Notes under the pieces: generated by a model | Seen by the model: only the letters and a program-made list of their open reading frames with translations | Told to the model about the DNA's origin: nothing | Databases searched by the model: none | Made by a program: the position numbers and the translations under genes | In this document: positions 7,680 to 15,981 of the stretch, one piece after another | Layout: every line of letters starts with the position of its first letter | How positions within the stretch are numbered: position 1 is the first letter of the stretch | Assembly: GCF_030316885.1 (NCBI RefSeq) | Contig: NZ_JASZYQ010000006.1 | Span: forward strand, 62,001 to 126,000 | Origin: Variovorax jilinensis | GTDB taxonomy: Bacteria > Pseudomonadota > Gammaproteobacteria > Burkholderiales > Burkholderiaceae_C | DNA: 64,000 nt | Reading direction: 5' to 3'

Positions 7680-8675
7680 TCAGATGGCGGCAACGCTTCC
7701 TGTCACCGGCAGCACGATGCCGGTGATGTAGCCGGCGCATGCCGGCGCGGCCAGGAAGACGAAGGCCGGCGACAACTCTTCGGGCTGGGCCACGCGCTTG
7801 AAGTCCGTCTCCTTGCCGAACTTCCGGACATCGGCCGGCATCTTGTCGGCAGGGTTCAGGGGGGTCCAGACCGGACCGGGCGCGACCGCGTTCACGCGGA
7901 TGCCGCGGTCGATCACATTCAACGCGAGGGCTTTAGTGAACGCGTGGATCGCGCCCTTGGTCGCGGAATAGTCGATCAGGTTGCGGCTGCCCTGCAGGCC
8001 GGTGCGAGAGCCCGTGTTGATGATCGACCCGCCGGCCGGAAGGTGCGGCAGCGCAGCGCGCGCCATCCGCATGTAGCCGCCGATGTTGGTCTGCAGCGTC
8101 AGGTCGAGCCGCTCGTCGTCGATGTCCTCCAGTGCCTCCGCGTGCATCTGGAACGCGGCATTGTTGACGAGGATGTCGAGGTGGCCGAAGGCCTTGACCG
8201 TCTTGTCGACAGCACGCTGGCAGAAGGCCGAACGTCGCACGTCGCCCGGGATCAGAAGGCAACGCCGGCCCTCGGCCTCCACCGCGGCCTGGGTGGCTTT
8301 CGCGTCGGCATGTTCGTCGAGGTACACGATCGCCACGTCCGCACCTTCCCGGGCAAACAGCACCGCCACCGCGCGCCCGATTCCCGAGTCGCCACCCGTG
8401 ACGATCGCGGCCATGCCTGCCAGCTTGCCGCTGCCCACGTAGCCGGGCGCCGCAAAGCGAGGCTTGAGCTTCAGGTCTGCTTCCAGTCCGGGCTTGGCAA
8501 GTTGCTCGGCCGGCTGGCGGCTCGGTTGAACCCGGACGCCTGCCTGCACGGCGCGGGTGGTTTTTCGTGCCGGTGCTGCGTTCGCATCCGCGCGTCGCTG
8601 CGCGCGCTGGATGTCCTGGTGCTTGCGCACGAGGGCGTTCGCCGATCGGGGCGGCTTCGACTTGCTGGTGGCCAT
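7680..8675 (-). CDS. SDR family oxidoreductase (YghA/stress-protein-39 type)
   Basis: 331 residues from ATG 8675. After a basic, alanine-rich extension of about 85 residues comes a complete short-chain dehydrogenase: cofactor motif 'VTGGDSGIGRAVAVLFAREGADV', 'NNAAFQM', catalytic Ser in 'INTGSRTGLQGS' and Tyr/Lys in 'IDYSATKGAIHAFTKALA', then 'VNAVAPGPVWTPLNP' and the C-terminal 'GYITGIVLPVTGS'. This pattern is that of the glucose-dehydrogenase-like stress proteins YghA and YdaD, whose true substrates are unclear. The N-terminal extension is longer than usual, with many Lys/Arg residues. An upstream in-frame extension to 8759 is rejected because it has no initiation signal. Confidence 0.88.
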   Translation of the reverse strand: MATSKSKPPRSANALVRKHQDIQRAQRRADANAAPARKTTRAVQAGVRVQPSRQPAEQLAKPGLEADLKLKPRFAAPGYVGSGKLAGMAAIVTGGDSGIGRAVAVLFAREGADVAIVYLDEHADAKATQAAVEAEGRRCLLIPGDVRRSAFCQRAVDKTVKAFGHLDILVNNAAFQMHAEALEDIDDERLDLTLQTNIGGYMRMARAALPHLPAGGSIINTGSRTGLQGSRNLIDYSATKGAIHAFTKALALNVIDRGIRVNAVAPGPVWTPLNPADKMPADVRKFGKETDFKRVAQPEELSPAFVFLAAPACAGYITGIVLPVTGSVAAI

Positions 8676-8862
8676 GGAAGAACCTCGTGGACAACGAAGC
8701 ACGGATCGTAGGCAGCGCCGACGTCGCGCCGTGTAGGCGCTGTTCGATGAAAGCCGCACTCCCGGCCACCGCGACCTCCGGTCGGATCCGGACAGCCTTG
8801 CACTTCCCCGCCCAGTGCCGGGCCCGCGCTGCCCGATCGACGCGTGCAGCGCCGGCCGGCCC

Positions 8863-9408
8863 TCAGTCGACGATCAGGCGGGTCTTCCCCTGGCACGTCC
8901 GAGGCGCGACGGTCTGCGCCGTCTGCAGGCAGAGGCTCAGGTTCCAGACGCCGGCAGACCACGGCCCGGCCACCTCCACCGTCCTTGTCTGCATGGCACC
9001 ACTGGCGAGCGCCGGAACGTCGACGGTGCCGATCGTCATCGCGAGGCCGGCGCTGGATTCGCTGCTGGCGAGGATGCTGAATTCGTAGCTGCGCGGAGGG
9101 CCCGAGCGCGCCAGACTGCGCAGCGAGACCTGCATCTGAAACGCACCATTGACCGGTACGCGAGGCGGCACCACGACCTTCTCGATCAGAAAGAGCTTCT
9201 CGGCAGAACGCGCGGCCCTGGCGCGTCCTGCCGATGCCGGCGGGGATGCCTCGTCTGCGCCTCGAGGTGGATCGAGTGTCGTCTCGGGCGTCCAGTATTC
9301 GGGCCGCATCGGAAGCGGGTCCGCCGCGACGGCGGCAACGCTCCAGCCCAGGAACATGACGCCCATCCATCCACGAAGACAGCGGTCGAAGGTCTGGTCG
9401 AGTTTCAT
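8863..9408 (-). CDS. Putative secreted protein of unknown function
   Basis: 181 residues from ATG 9408, which is preceded on the minus strand by GGGAGCAGC and gives a signal peptide ending 'SVAAVAADP' (about residue 29). The mature protein has a proline/alanine-rich start and then a beta-rich, Ig-like part with 'IEKVVVPPRVPVNGAFQMQV', 'RSYEFSILASSE' and 'GPWSAGVWNLSLCLQTA', ending in two cysteines that could pair. I recognise no family. It lies between the SDR gene and mhpR, all on the minus strand, with gaps large enough for its own promoter. Export to the periplasm is likely; nothing more can be said. Confidence 0.6.
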   Translation of the reverse strand: MKLDQTFDRCLRGWMGVMFLGWSVAAVAADPLPMRPEYWTPETTLDPPRGADEASPPASAGRARAARSAEKLFLIEKVVVPPRVPVNGAFQMQVSLRSLARSGPPRSYEFSILASSESSAGLAMTIGTVDVPALASGAMQTRTVEVAGPWSAGVWNLSLCLQTAQTVAPRTCQGKTRLIVD

Positions 9409-9527
9409 GCTGCTCCCTTGCCGGGTCGCGACTGCCAAGCGCCGGAGTGGAAACCATAGGGCATTCGGGCCGGCCGAGCCGGAATAGCCATCGCGGCCAC
9501 ATGTGCATGGCCCTGCGTTGCAGGCCT

Positions 9528-10370
9528 TCAGTCCTCGATCCAGGCCAGACTCCGTTTGCCGATGGCCTCGGCCAGGCCGCGCAGCCGCACCGAATAGCGA
9601 GTCTTCAGGTCGCGCGCAGACACGGCATCCTTCGGGAAGATCATGTTGATCGCGGCCAGCAGCCGGTCGCCGCTCAGCACAGGCACGGCGATGGCAGCGA
9701 ACTGTGGCTCCAGCACCCATTCGCCTTCATTGACCGCATAGCCGCGAAGCCGGGTCTCCCGGATCATGCGGTTGATCCGGCGCCGATCCCGTGCCATGGC
9801 ACCCATGGCGTCGTCGCGCTCCCCGAGCAGCTTCAGCAGCGCCTCGAGTTCCTCGTCGGAACACGCGGCAAGGTAGGCGCGGCCGACCGCCGTGATGAAC
9901 AGCGGCAGCTTCTGCCCCAGGCGCGCATGGTGTTGCGACAGCGTGCTCCAGCGGTGGGTCGACTCGCGCACCACCATGAATCCGCCTTCGATGGTCGCTA
10001 TGTCGCACGGCCACAGCAGGTCCTTGACCGACGCATGCATGAGCGGCGTCGCCACCTGCGACACCCACGCCTCGTCGGCAAAGCCCTCGCTCAGGCGCCG
10101 CACCTCGAAGGTCAGGTAGTACTGGCCATCGCGCTCGCCGTGGCGAACCAGGCCGGCCGCCCGAAGCGTTTCCATCAGGCGCTTGACGGTGGTCCGGTGC
10201 ATGCCGCAGGCCTTGCCCAGGTCGGTGGTGGTCGCGATGCCGCCCGGCGCGGCGTTGAGCACCTTGAGAAGCTCGATGCCCCGGGTGAGTCCGCGCACTT
10301 CCTTGTAGGGGGTGGACAAGTCGGTTTCTCCGGCCGGCAAGGCGGCGCAACGGGTTTCTACCAGCACCAT
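9528..10370 (-). CDS. mhpR: IclR-family activator of 3-(3-hydroxyphenyl)propionate catabolism (MhpR)
   Basis: 280 residues. The N-terminal winged helix-turn-helix is 'YKEVRGLTRGIELLKVL' (22-38) followed by 'GKACGMHRTTVKRLMETL'; from memory it is closely similar to Escherichia coli MhpR, which begins the same block with YKTVRGLTRG. The IclR effector domain follows (about 90-265; 'WPCDIATIEGGFMVVRESTHRWS', 'GRAYLAACSDEELEAL', 'IAVPVLSGDRLLAAINMIF'). It diverges from mhpC-mhpA-mhpB, the genes MhpR activates in E. coli when hydroxyphenylpropionate is present. The ATG at 10370 directly adjoins the palindromic operator, whose AGG could also serve as ribosome-binding site; the E. coli protein has about 12 fewer residues before the conserved block, so a downstream start (for example the TTG 17 codons in) is possible. 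Confidence 0.9.
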   Translation of the reverse strand: MVLVETRCAALPAGETDLSTPYKEVRGLTRGIELLKVLNAAPGGIATTTDLGKACGMHRTTVKRLMETLRAAGLVRHGERDGQYYLTFEVRRLSEGFADEAWVSQVATPLMHASVKDLLWPCDIATIEGGFMVVRESTHRWSTLSQHHARLGQKLPLFITAVGRAYLAACSDEELEALLKLLGERDDAMGAMARDRRRINRMIRETRLRGYAVNEGEWVLEPQFAAIAVPVLSGDRLLAAINMIFPKDAVSARDLKTRYSVRLRGLAEAIGKRSLAWIED

Positions 10371-10386
10371 GGTGCACCTGGTGCAC
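10371..10386. promoter_or_regulatory. MhpR operator
   Basis: The sequence GGTGCACCTGGTGCAC lies exactly between mhpR and the mhpC operon. It matches, as I recall it, the imperfect 17-bp palindrome bound by MhpR in E. coli. Here it touches the ATG of mhpR and is 56 bp from the mhpC start, so one bound dimer could activate the catabolic operon and at the same time block mhpR expression. Confidence 0.85.
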
Positions 10387-10442
10387 TCAGTTTACGTCGC
10401 TCGGTCCGTGCGTGAACATCCCGGCAGAAGGAGACAGGAAGA

Positions 10443-11336
10443 ATGCCCCACGCCGCGACGCAGAGCCTCTGGCAGAACCTCAACCGCACGCCGTTCTCGC
10501 AAGGATGGTTCGACGCCAAGGGCATCCGCACGCGCTACCTGCAGGCGGGAGAACGCTCGCACCCTCCCCTGATCCTCCTGCATGGCGTCGGCGGCCATGC
10601 GGAGGCCTACGCCCGCAACCTGCGCGTGCACGGGCGCTTCTTCGACACCTGGTCGATCGACCTGATCGGCCACGGCTGGACCGACAAGCCCGATCATCCA
10701 TACGAGATCCATCACTACGTCGATCACGTGCTGCGCTTCATGGATGCGCAGGGCTGGGACAGGGCGCGGATCAGCGGCGAATCGCTGGGCGGCTGGGTGG
10801 CCTCGCGCATGGCTGCCAGCCACCCCGACCGCGTGGAACGGGTCGTGCTCAACACCGCGGGCGGCTCCCGCGCCGAGCCGACCGTGATGCAGCGCATCAA
10901 GAGCCTCTCGATGCGCGCCGCGGAAGATCCGAGCTGGGAATTCATCAAGGCGCGCGTCGAATGGCTCATGGCCCACCCGGAGCACGCGACGGACGACCTG
11001 ATCGCCTGCCGGCAGGCCATCTACTCGCAGCCCGGTTTCAGGCAGGCGATGGCCAATGCCATGGTGCTGCAGGACATGGAGGTGCGAACGAGGAATCTCA
11101 TCACGCCGGAAGACTACGCCCGCATCGAGGCGCCAGCGCTGGTGCTCTGGACCTCACACGATCCGACCGCGGACGTCTCCGAGGGACGCCGGATCTCCGA
11201 GATGATTCCCGGCGCCCGCTTCGTCGTGATGCAGGACTGCGGGCACTGGCCGCAGTGGGAGGACGTCGAGACCTTCGATCGCCTGCACGTCAATTTTCTG
11301 CTGGGCCGCGAGCTTTCCACGGCCCTCGATCCCTGA
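10443..11336 (+). CDS. mhpC: 2-hydroxy-6-oxonona-2,4-dienedioate hydrolase-type enzyme (MhpC)
   Basis: 297-residue alpha/beta-hydrolase. The oxyanion strand is 'LILLHGVGGHAEAY' (44-56), the nucleophile Ser114 sits in 'SGESLGG', and Asp240 ('LWTSHDPTADVS') and His268 ('QDCGHWPQWE') complete the triad. In the mhp pathway this C-C hydrolase splits the meta-cleavage product into 2-hydroxypenta-2,4-dienoate and succinate. It is first in the operon, preceded by a good ribosome-binding site (AAGGAGACAGGAAG), and followed by mhpA after 11 bp. Length and triad match MhpC, and context with mhpR, mhpA and mhpB makes the role fairly sure. Confidence 0.88.
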   Translation: MPHAATQSLWQNLNRTPFSQGWFDAKGIRTRYLQAGERSHPPLILLHGVGGHAEAYARNLRVHGRFFDTWSIDLIGHGWTDKPDHPYEIHHYVDHVLRFMDAQGWDRARISGESLGGWVASRMAASHPDRVERVVLNTAGGSRAEPTVMQRIKSLSMRAAEDPSWEFIKARVEWLMAHPEHATDDLIACRQAIYSQPGFRQAMANAMVLQDMEVRTRNLITPEDYARIEAPALVLWTSHDPTADVSEGRRISEMIPGARFVVMQDCGHWPQWEDVETFDRLHVNFLLGRELSTALDP

Positions 11337-11347
11337 GGCCGGCACCG

Positions 11348-13033
11348 ATGACGGCCGACATGCCCTGGGAGGTGGTGATCGCGGGCGCGGGCCCGACCGG
11401 CCTCACCCTGGCCAACCATCTCGGCGCGCTGGGTGTGCGTACGCTGGTGCTGGAGATGCTGCCCGAGCTGATCGACTATCCCCGTGGCGTCGGCATGGAC
11501 GACGAATCGCTTCGCAGCTTCCAGGCCGTGGGGCTGGCCGAACCCGTGCGCCGGCACACCGTGCCCAACCAGGCGATGCGCTTCGTCGATCGACGGGGGC
11601 GTCTGCTGGTGTCGATCAATCCCCTCGCCCAGCCCTTCGGCTGGCCCCGCCGCAGCGGATTCATTCAGCCACTGGTCGATCGCGAGCTGGCCCGGGGGCT
11701 GGCGCGATTTCCGAACGTGAGCCTGTCGTTCAATCGCAAGGTTCGAGGCTACGTCGACGACGGCGGCCAGGTGCGGATCAGCGTGCAGCCGACCGACGCG
11801 CAGGGCGGGGACGAGGGTCCGCCACAGGAGCTTCGTGCGCGTTTCCTCGTCGGTTGCGATGGCGGTCGCAGCCCGGTGCGCGCCATGATGCAGCTCGGGT
11901 TCGAGGGCAAGAGCGAATCGACCCGGTGGCTGGTCATCGACCTCGCCAACGATCCCATCGGCAAGCCCAACGTCACCCTGGTGCTGCGGGACGACTTTCC
12001 CTATGTGGAGATCGCGCTGCCTCACGGTGTCAGGCGCTATGAGTTCCTGGTCCCTTCCGACGAGGAAGAAGGCGCCTACGAGAGCCTCGAGGCGATCCAT
12101 CGACTCCTTCACCGCGTGCTGCCCGCGCATGTCAGGCCCGACGTGATCCGGCACCGCGTGTACACGCACCACGCCCGCATCGCGCCCACCTTCGGCAAGG
12201 GCAATGTGTTTCTCGCGGGGGATGCCGCACACCTCATGCCGGTCTGGCAGGGCCAGGGCTTCAACACCGGCATCCGGGATGCAACCAACCTGGCATGGAA
12301 ACTGGCCCTGGCGGCGCGGCATGGCACCGGCACCCGACTGCTCGAGAGCTACACGCTGGAGCGCCATGCCCATGCGGCGGCCATGATCGACCTGTCCGTG
12401 CTGGTGGGGAAGATCTTCGTGCCGGCGAACTCGGGCTTGCGCATCCTTCGAAACATCGCCGCGCCGTGGATATCGCGAATCCCGCCGTTGCGGGACTATG
12501 TCGCGCAGATGCGCTTCAAGCCGATGCCCTTCTTCGAGCAAGGCGCGGTGGTGCATGGCAAGGGCTTGCGTCGCGATGGCCCCGTTGGCCGGATGTTCGG
12601 CCAGCCATGGGTCATGAATCCAGGCGGCGATGCCGCGCGCTTCGACGATGTCGTGGGCCTGCGCTTCGCGCTCGTCAGCTGGAGCGTGAACGTCGATGCC
12701 TGGATCGATGCGGCGTCGCGCCGAGTCCTCGATGCATTGCAGGCCGTGCCGATCGTCGTGCGCCCGGCCTGCCAGGACCTGACGAGAGACCTGCCGGCCG
12801 GGGGGCAGGTCGTCGCGGACCGGGACGGCGACTTCAGGCGCTGGTTCGACGCCGCACCCGGCTCGGTCATGGTGCTCCGGCCGGACCGGATCGTTGCCGC
12901 CGTGTGCATGCCTTTCGAACTCGATGCCACGCTGCGGGCATTGGCCGAGGCGCTCGGACTGCGTGCCGGAGACGCAAGCGCCCGTGCCCCCGTGGCCTCC
13001 ACGGCCGTGCCGATACCGGAGCCGGGCACATGA
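11348..13033 (+). CDS. mhpA: 3-(3-hydroxyphenyl)propionate hydroxylase (MhpA)
   Basis: 561 residues from ATG 11348; the frame stays open upstream through mhpC, but that part is only mhpC in another frame. Residues 7-40 are the FAD Rossmann fold ('VVIAGAGPTGLTLANHLGALG'), 'RFLVGCDGGRSPVR' is the DG motif of class A flavin monooxygenases, and 'FLAGDAAHLMPVWQGQGFNTGIRDA' is the GD motif that contacts FAD. The C-terminal third is a thioredoxin-like domain as usual in this family. The enzyme ortho-hydroxylates 3-hydroxyphenylpropionate to 2,3-dihydroxyphenylpropionate with NADH and O2. Its stop overlaps the mhpB start (ATGA at 13030-13033), showing translational coupling. Confidence 0.9.
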   Translation: MTADMPWEVVIAGAGPTGLTLANHLGALGVRTLVLEMLPELIDYPRGVGMDDESLRSFQAVGLAEPVRRHTVPNQAMRFVDRRGRLLVSINPLAQPFGWPRRSGFIQPLVDRELARGLARFPNVSLSFNRKVRGYVDDGGQVRISVQPTDAQGGDEGPPQELRARFLVGCDGGRSPVRAMMQLGFEGKSESTRWLVIDLANDPIGKPNVTLVLRDDFPYVEIALPHGVRRYEFLVPSDEEEGAYESLEAIHRLLHRVLPAHVRPDVIRHRVYTHHARIAPTFGKGNVFLAGDAAHLMPVWQGQGFNTGIRDATNLAWKLALAARHGTGTRLLESYTLERHAHAAAMIDLSVLVGKIFVPANSGLRILRNIAAPWISRIPPLRDYVAQMRFKPMPFFEQGAVVHGKGLRRDGPVGRMFGQPWVMNPGGDAARFDDVVGLRFALVSWSVNVDAWIDAASRRVLDALQAVPIVVRPACQDLTRDLPAGGQVVADRDGDFRRWFDAAPGSVMVLRPDRIVAAVCMPFELDATLRALAEALGLRAGDASARAPVASTAVPIPEPGT

Positions 13034-13992
13034 ACGCGATCAGGGGCGCACGTGCATTCCTCGGCATGTCCCACACGCCGCTGCTGGGGCTCGCAACCCT
13101 CGACGAGCCGGTGGAGCGCGAACTGCTCGGCGCCATTGCAAACGTGCGGGAGCACGTGCTGCAATGGGCACCGGACCGCATCGTGCTGATCGGCCCGGAT
13201 CACTACAACGGCTTCTTCAACGAGCTGATGCCCGCCTTCTGCATCGGCAGCGAGGCCGCATCCGTCGGTGACTACCTCATGCCCGCCGGCCCGCTGAACG
13301 TCGATGCTGCGATCGCACTCGCCATCGCGGATTTCCTCATGGACGAGGGCTTCGATCCGGCCGTGTCCCGCCGCATGCGTGTCGACCACGGCTTCGTGCA
13401 GCCGCTCCAGTTCGTGTGGGGCGGTCTGGACACGCCGCCGGTTATCCCGCTGTTCATCAATGCGGTGGCGCCCCCGACCATTCCGCGCGTGCGCCGCTGC
13501 CGCCGGCTGGGGCTCGCGCTCGGCCGCTTCATCGATCGGCTGCCGGGCCGCACCTTGCTGCTGGCGTCCGGAGGCCTTTCGCACGAGCCGCCCGTGCCGA
13601 CGCTGGCGCATCCGGACCCGCAGGTGCGCGAGCGCATCACCATCCGGGCCGAGCAAAGCGACGAGATGCGCCGGGCCAAGACTGCGCGGGTGCTGGCCGC
13701 AGGCTTGGCTCTGGCGGCCGGGGATGCCGGAATGAAGCCCCTGAATGCCGCGTGGGACCGGCGATGGATGGACGCGATCGAGCATGGCCGGCTGGCCGAG
13801 CTGGAGGCGCTCAGCGAGCATTCGATCTCGGAGGAAGCGGGCCTCTCGGCCCACGAGTCGAAGACCTGGCTCGTGGGCCGCGCCGCGCTGGGCGAAGGAA
13901 TTCGAGGCGCCCGTTTCCGGCACTACCAGGCGATCGACGAGCTGATCGCGGGCTATGGCCTCATGTTCATCGACGGCGCTGACCCGCAATAG
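13030..13992 (+). CDS. mhpB: 2,3-dihydroxyphenylpropionate 1,2-dioxygenase (MhpB)
   Basis: 320-residue class III extradiol dioxygenase (LigB fold). His120 in 'RVDHGFVQPLQF' and His185 in 'LLASGGLSHEPP' correspond to the acid-base histidines known as His115 and His179 in E. coli MhpB; the N-terminal 'GMSHTPLLG' and 'IGPDHYNGFF' supply iron ligands. The enzyme opens the ring of 2,3-dihydroxyphenylpropionate meta to the hydroxyls, giving the substrate of MhpC. It starts inside the stop codon of mhpA. Downstream comes a Bug receptor, not mhpDFE, so the lower pathway from 2-hydroxypentadienoate must be elsewhere. Confidence 0.92.
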   Translation: MNAIRGARAFLGMSHTPLLGLATLDEPVERELLGAIANVREHVLQWAPDRIVLIGPDHYNGFFNELMPAFCIGSEAASVGDYLMPAGPLNVDAAIALAIADFLMDEGFDPAVSRRMRVDHGFVQPLQFVWGGLDTPPVIPLFINAVAPPTIPRVRRCRRLGLALGRFIDRLPGRTLLLASGGLSHEPPVPTLAHPDPQVRERITIRAEQSDEMRRAKTARVLAAGLALAAGDAGMKPLNAAWDRRWMDAIEHGRLAELEALSEHSISEEAGLSAHESKTWLVGRAALGEGIRGARFRHYQAIDELIAGYGLMFIDGADPQ

Positions 13993-14047
13993 CCGGTGGC
14001 GAATGGACGAGATGCGTCCGATTTTCAACAACCAAAGGAGACAAGAC

Positions 14048-15028
14048 ATGCAAACCAGACTGAGCACCTTCCTCAAGGCGCTTGCCTCGGCGCCTTTGAT
14101 CTTCATGGCCTGTGCCTCGCCGGCGCAGGATTTCCCGACGCGGGCGATCACGATGGTCGTGCCTTTCGCGCCGGGCGGGCCGACCGACACGATCTCGCGC
14201 AACATCGCGCAGAAGATGAGCGACACGCTCGGCCAGCCCGTCGTCGTGGACAACCGGCCCGGTGGCGGCGGCCAGATCGCCGGCTCCTTCGTGCGCCAGG
14301 CGAAGCCGGATGGCTACACGCTGTTCGTCGGAGCGACCGAGATGTTCGCCATCAACCACACGCTGTTCAGCAAGTTCTCCTACGACCCGATGAAGGACTT
14401 CACGCCGGTCAGCGCCTTCGTCCAGACGCCGATGATCCTGGTGGTGGCCAAGGACAGTGCCGCCGGCACCGTGCAGGATCTGATCGCACTGGCGAAATCG
14501 AAGCCCGAGGGGCTCAGCTACGCATCCCAGGGTCCGGGTTCGATCGGCCACCTGCTGGGCCAGACCTTCGGGAGCAGGACGGGCGTCAAGATGGTTCACG
14601 TGCCCTACAAGGGGTCGGCACCCGCGCTGCAGGACCTGGTCACGGGTCGCGTCGACCTGATGTTCGACGTGATGATGAGCAGCGGCCCGCTGATCAACGC
14701 CGGCAAGCTCAAGGCGCTGGCCGTGGCGGATCCGCGCGCGTTCGCAGGCCTGCCCGCCGTGCCGACGCTGTCTCAGGCCGGCGTCGGCGGTCTGGATGCC
14801 GGGGTCTGGTTCGGCGTGGTGGCCCCGGCCGGCACCCCCGATGCCGTCGTCGCGACACTCAACGCGGCCGTCACCAAGGCCATCCAGAGCCCCGACCTCG
14901 TCAAGCGCTTTGCCGACCAGGGGCTGGATCCCCTGCCCATGACCGCCGCGCAGTTCGGCCAGTTCATGAAGGGCGAGGTCAACCGCTGGACGCCGCTGGT
15001 CAAGGCAAGCGGTGCGCAGGTGGAATGA
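14048..15028 (+). CDS. Bug-family TTT-type substrate-binding protein, mhp-linked
   Basis: 326 residues from ATG 14048 (ribosome-binding site AAAGGAGACA). The signal peptide ends around residue 26 ('CASPAQDF'; a lipobox-like 'FMAC' is also present). The mature protein is a standard Bug receptor: 'AITMVVPFAPGGPTDTISRNIA', 'LGQPVVVDNRPGGGGQIAG', 'KPDGYTLFVGA', 'GVKMVHVPYKGSAPALQDLVTGRVDLMFDV' and 'VVAPAGTPDAVVATLN'. Bug proteins capture carboxylates in the periplasm. It follows mhpB by 55 bp on the same strand, so it probably binds the phenylpropanoid acid degraded by this operon. No TctA/TctB membrane genes are nearby, which is usual for Bug proteins. Its last 29 bp overlap the end of the convergent AraC gene. 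Confidence 0.9.
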   Translation: MQTRLSTFLKALASAPLIFMACASPAQDFPTRAITMVVPFAPGGPTDTISRNIAQKMSDTLGQPVVVDNRPGGGGQIAGSFVRQAKPDGYTLFVGATEMFAINHTLFSKFSYDPMKDFTPVSAFVQTPMILVVAKDSAAGTVQDLIALAKSKPEGLSYASQGPGSIGHLLGQTFGSRTGVKMVHVPYKGSAPALQDLVTGRVDLMFDVMMSSGPLINAGKLKALAVADPRAFAGLPAVPTLSQAGVGGLDAGVWFGVVAPAGTPDAVVATLNAAVTKAIQSPDLVKRFADQGLDPLPMTAAQFGQFMKGEVNRWTPLVKASGAQVE

Positions 15029-15887
15029 ACGCTTCCTGATTTCGCCATTCGCGCGGAGACATCCCGACTTTCTGCGTGAAGAGCCGCGACAACGCCGAGG
15101 CGTTGGCGTAGCCCAGTTCGTCGGCGATGGCCTTGACCGGAGTCCCGTCCCGGAGCCGGGCCTGCGCGATGGCCAGCCGCCATGCCGCGAGGTAGTTCGC
15201 AGGCGTCGTCCCGACCCGTGACTTGAAGCGCGCCGCGAAGGCGCTCCGCGACATGCCTGCGACCCTGGCCATTTCATCGAGCGGCCAGGGATCGCCGGGC
15301 CGCTCGTGCAGGGCCACCAGCGCACGCGCCAGCGGCGGCTCGCCCAGGCCGGTCAGCAGGCCGACCGGCAATTCGACTTCCTGCGGATGGTCGAGAAGCC
15401 AGCGCAGCAACTGGATCAGCACGACCTCGAACAAGCGGTCTGCCAGCAGCCGGTGCCCGCACAGCACCTGCGTGGTCTCCGCGAACAGCAGGGACAGCGA
15501 CGCTTCGAGCCCCGGCACCTCGCGCAGCGGGAGCCGGATCAGCGGCGGCAGCGCGCGCGCCAGCGGATGCGCATCGCCGCCTTCGAAGTCGACGGTCGCG
15601 CAGACGAAATCGGAACCCTCCGAAGGCGCGTTGTGGAACTGGTGCTCGAGCGGTCGAGGGTAGAAAAGGAGGCTCGGCTCGTTTACCACGATCCGGCGGG
15701 GAACTCCCTTGCGCGGCGAATGGGTGACGACCATGTCGCCGCGCCGCAGCACATGCAGAAAGCCGCGCCCCGGCTCGGCGGCGTAGGTGGTGACGCCGCA
15801 CAGGGGGCCGGCGTGGAACAGGTGCGCCCGCACTCGGAAGCGCTCAAGCAGCGAGGAAAGCCGGTCGATCGATGCACTGGCCTGCAT
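15000..15887 (-). CDS. AraC-family transcriptional regulator
   Basis: 295 residues. The N-terminal half is a cupin-type sensor ('RAHLFHAGPLCGVTTYAAEPGRGFLHVLRRGDMVV') of the AraC_binding_2/cupin-6 sort; the C-terminal hundred residues are the AraC double helix-turn-helix ('WPLDEMARVAGMSRSAFAARFKSRVGTTPANYLAAWRL' and 'PVKAIADELGYANASALSRLFTQKVGMSPREWR'). Regulators of this subgroup usually control neighbouring redox or alkylhydroperoxidase-like genes. It diverges from the AhpD-like and thioredoxin-like genes 95 bp away, the most likely targets. Its 3' end overlaps that of the Bug gene by 29 bp, so the two messages are partly antisense to each other. Confidence 0.88.
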   Translation of the reverse strand: MQASASIDRLSSLLERFRVRAHLFHAGPLCGVTTYAAEPGRGFLHVLRRGDMVVTHSPRKGVPRRIVVNEPSLLFYPRPLEHQFHNAPSEGSDFVCATVDFEGGDAHPLARALPPLIRLPLREVPGLEASLSLLFAETTQVLCGHRLLADRLFEVVLIQLLRWLLDHPQEVELPVGLLTGLGEPPLARALVALHERPGDPWPLDEMARVAGMSRSAFAARFKSRVGTTPANYLAAWRLAIAQARLRDGTPVKAIADELGYANASALSRLFTQKVGMSPREWRNQEAFIPPAHRLP

Positions 15888-15981
15888 TGGACGATTAGGT
15901 ATGTCTGATGGATGGAACGATACCCATCATACGACGCGCCGGAGGAAACTCGTTGCATCGACATCAACTGAAGGAACCGAA

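Noticed and set aside
10412..11347. Upstream extension of the mhpA frame
   Set aside because: It is mhpC in a different frame; ATG 11348 begins the FAD motif as expected for MhpA.
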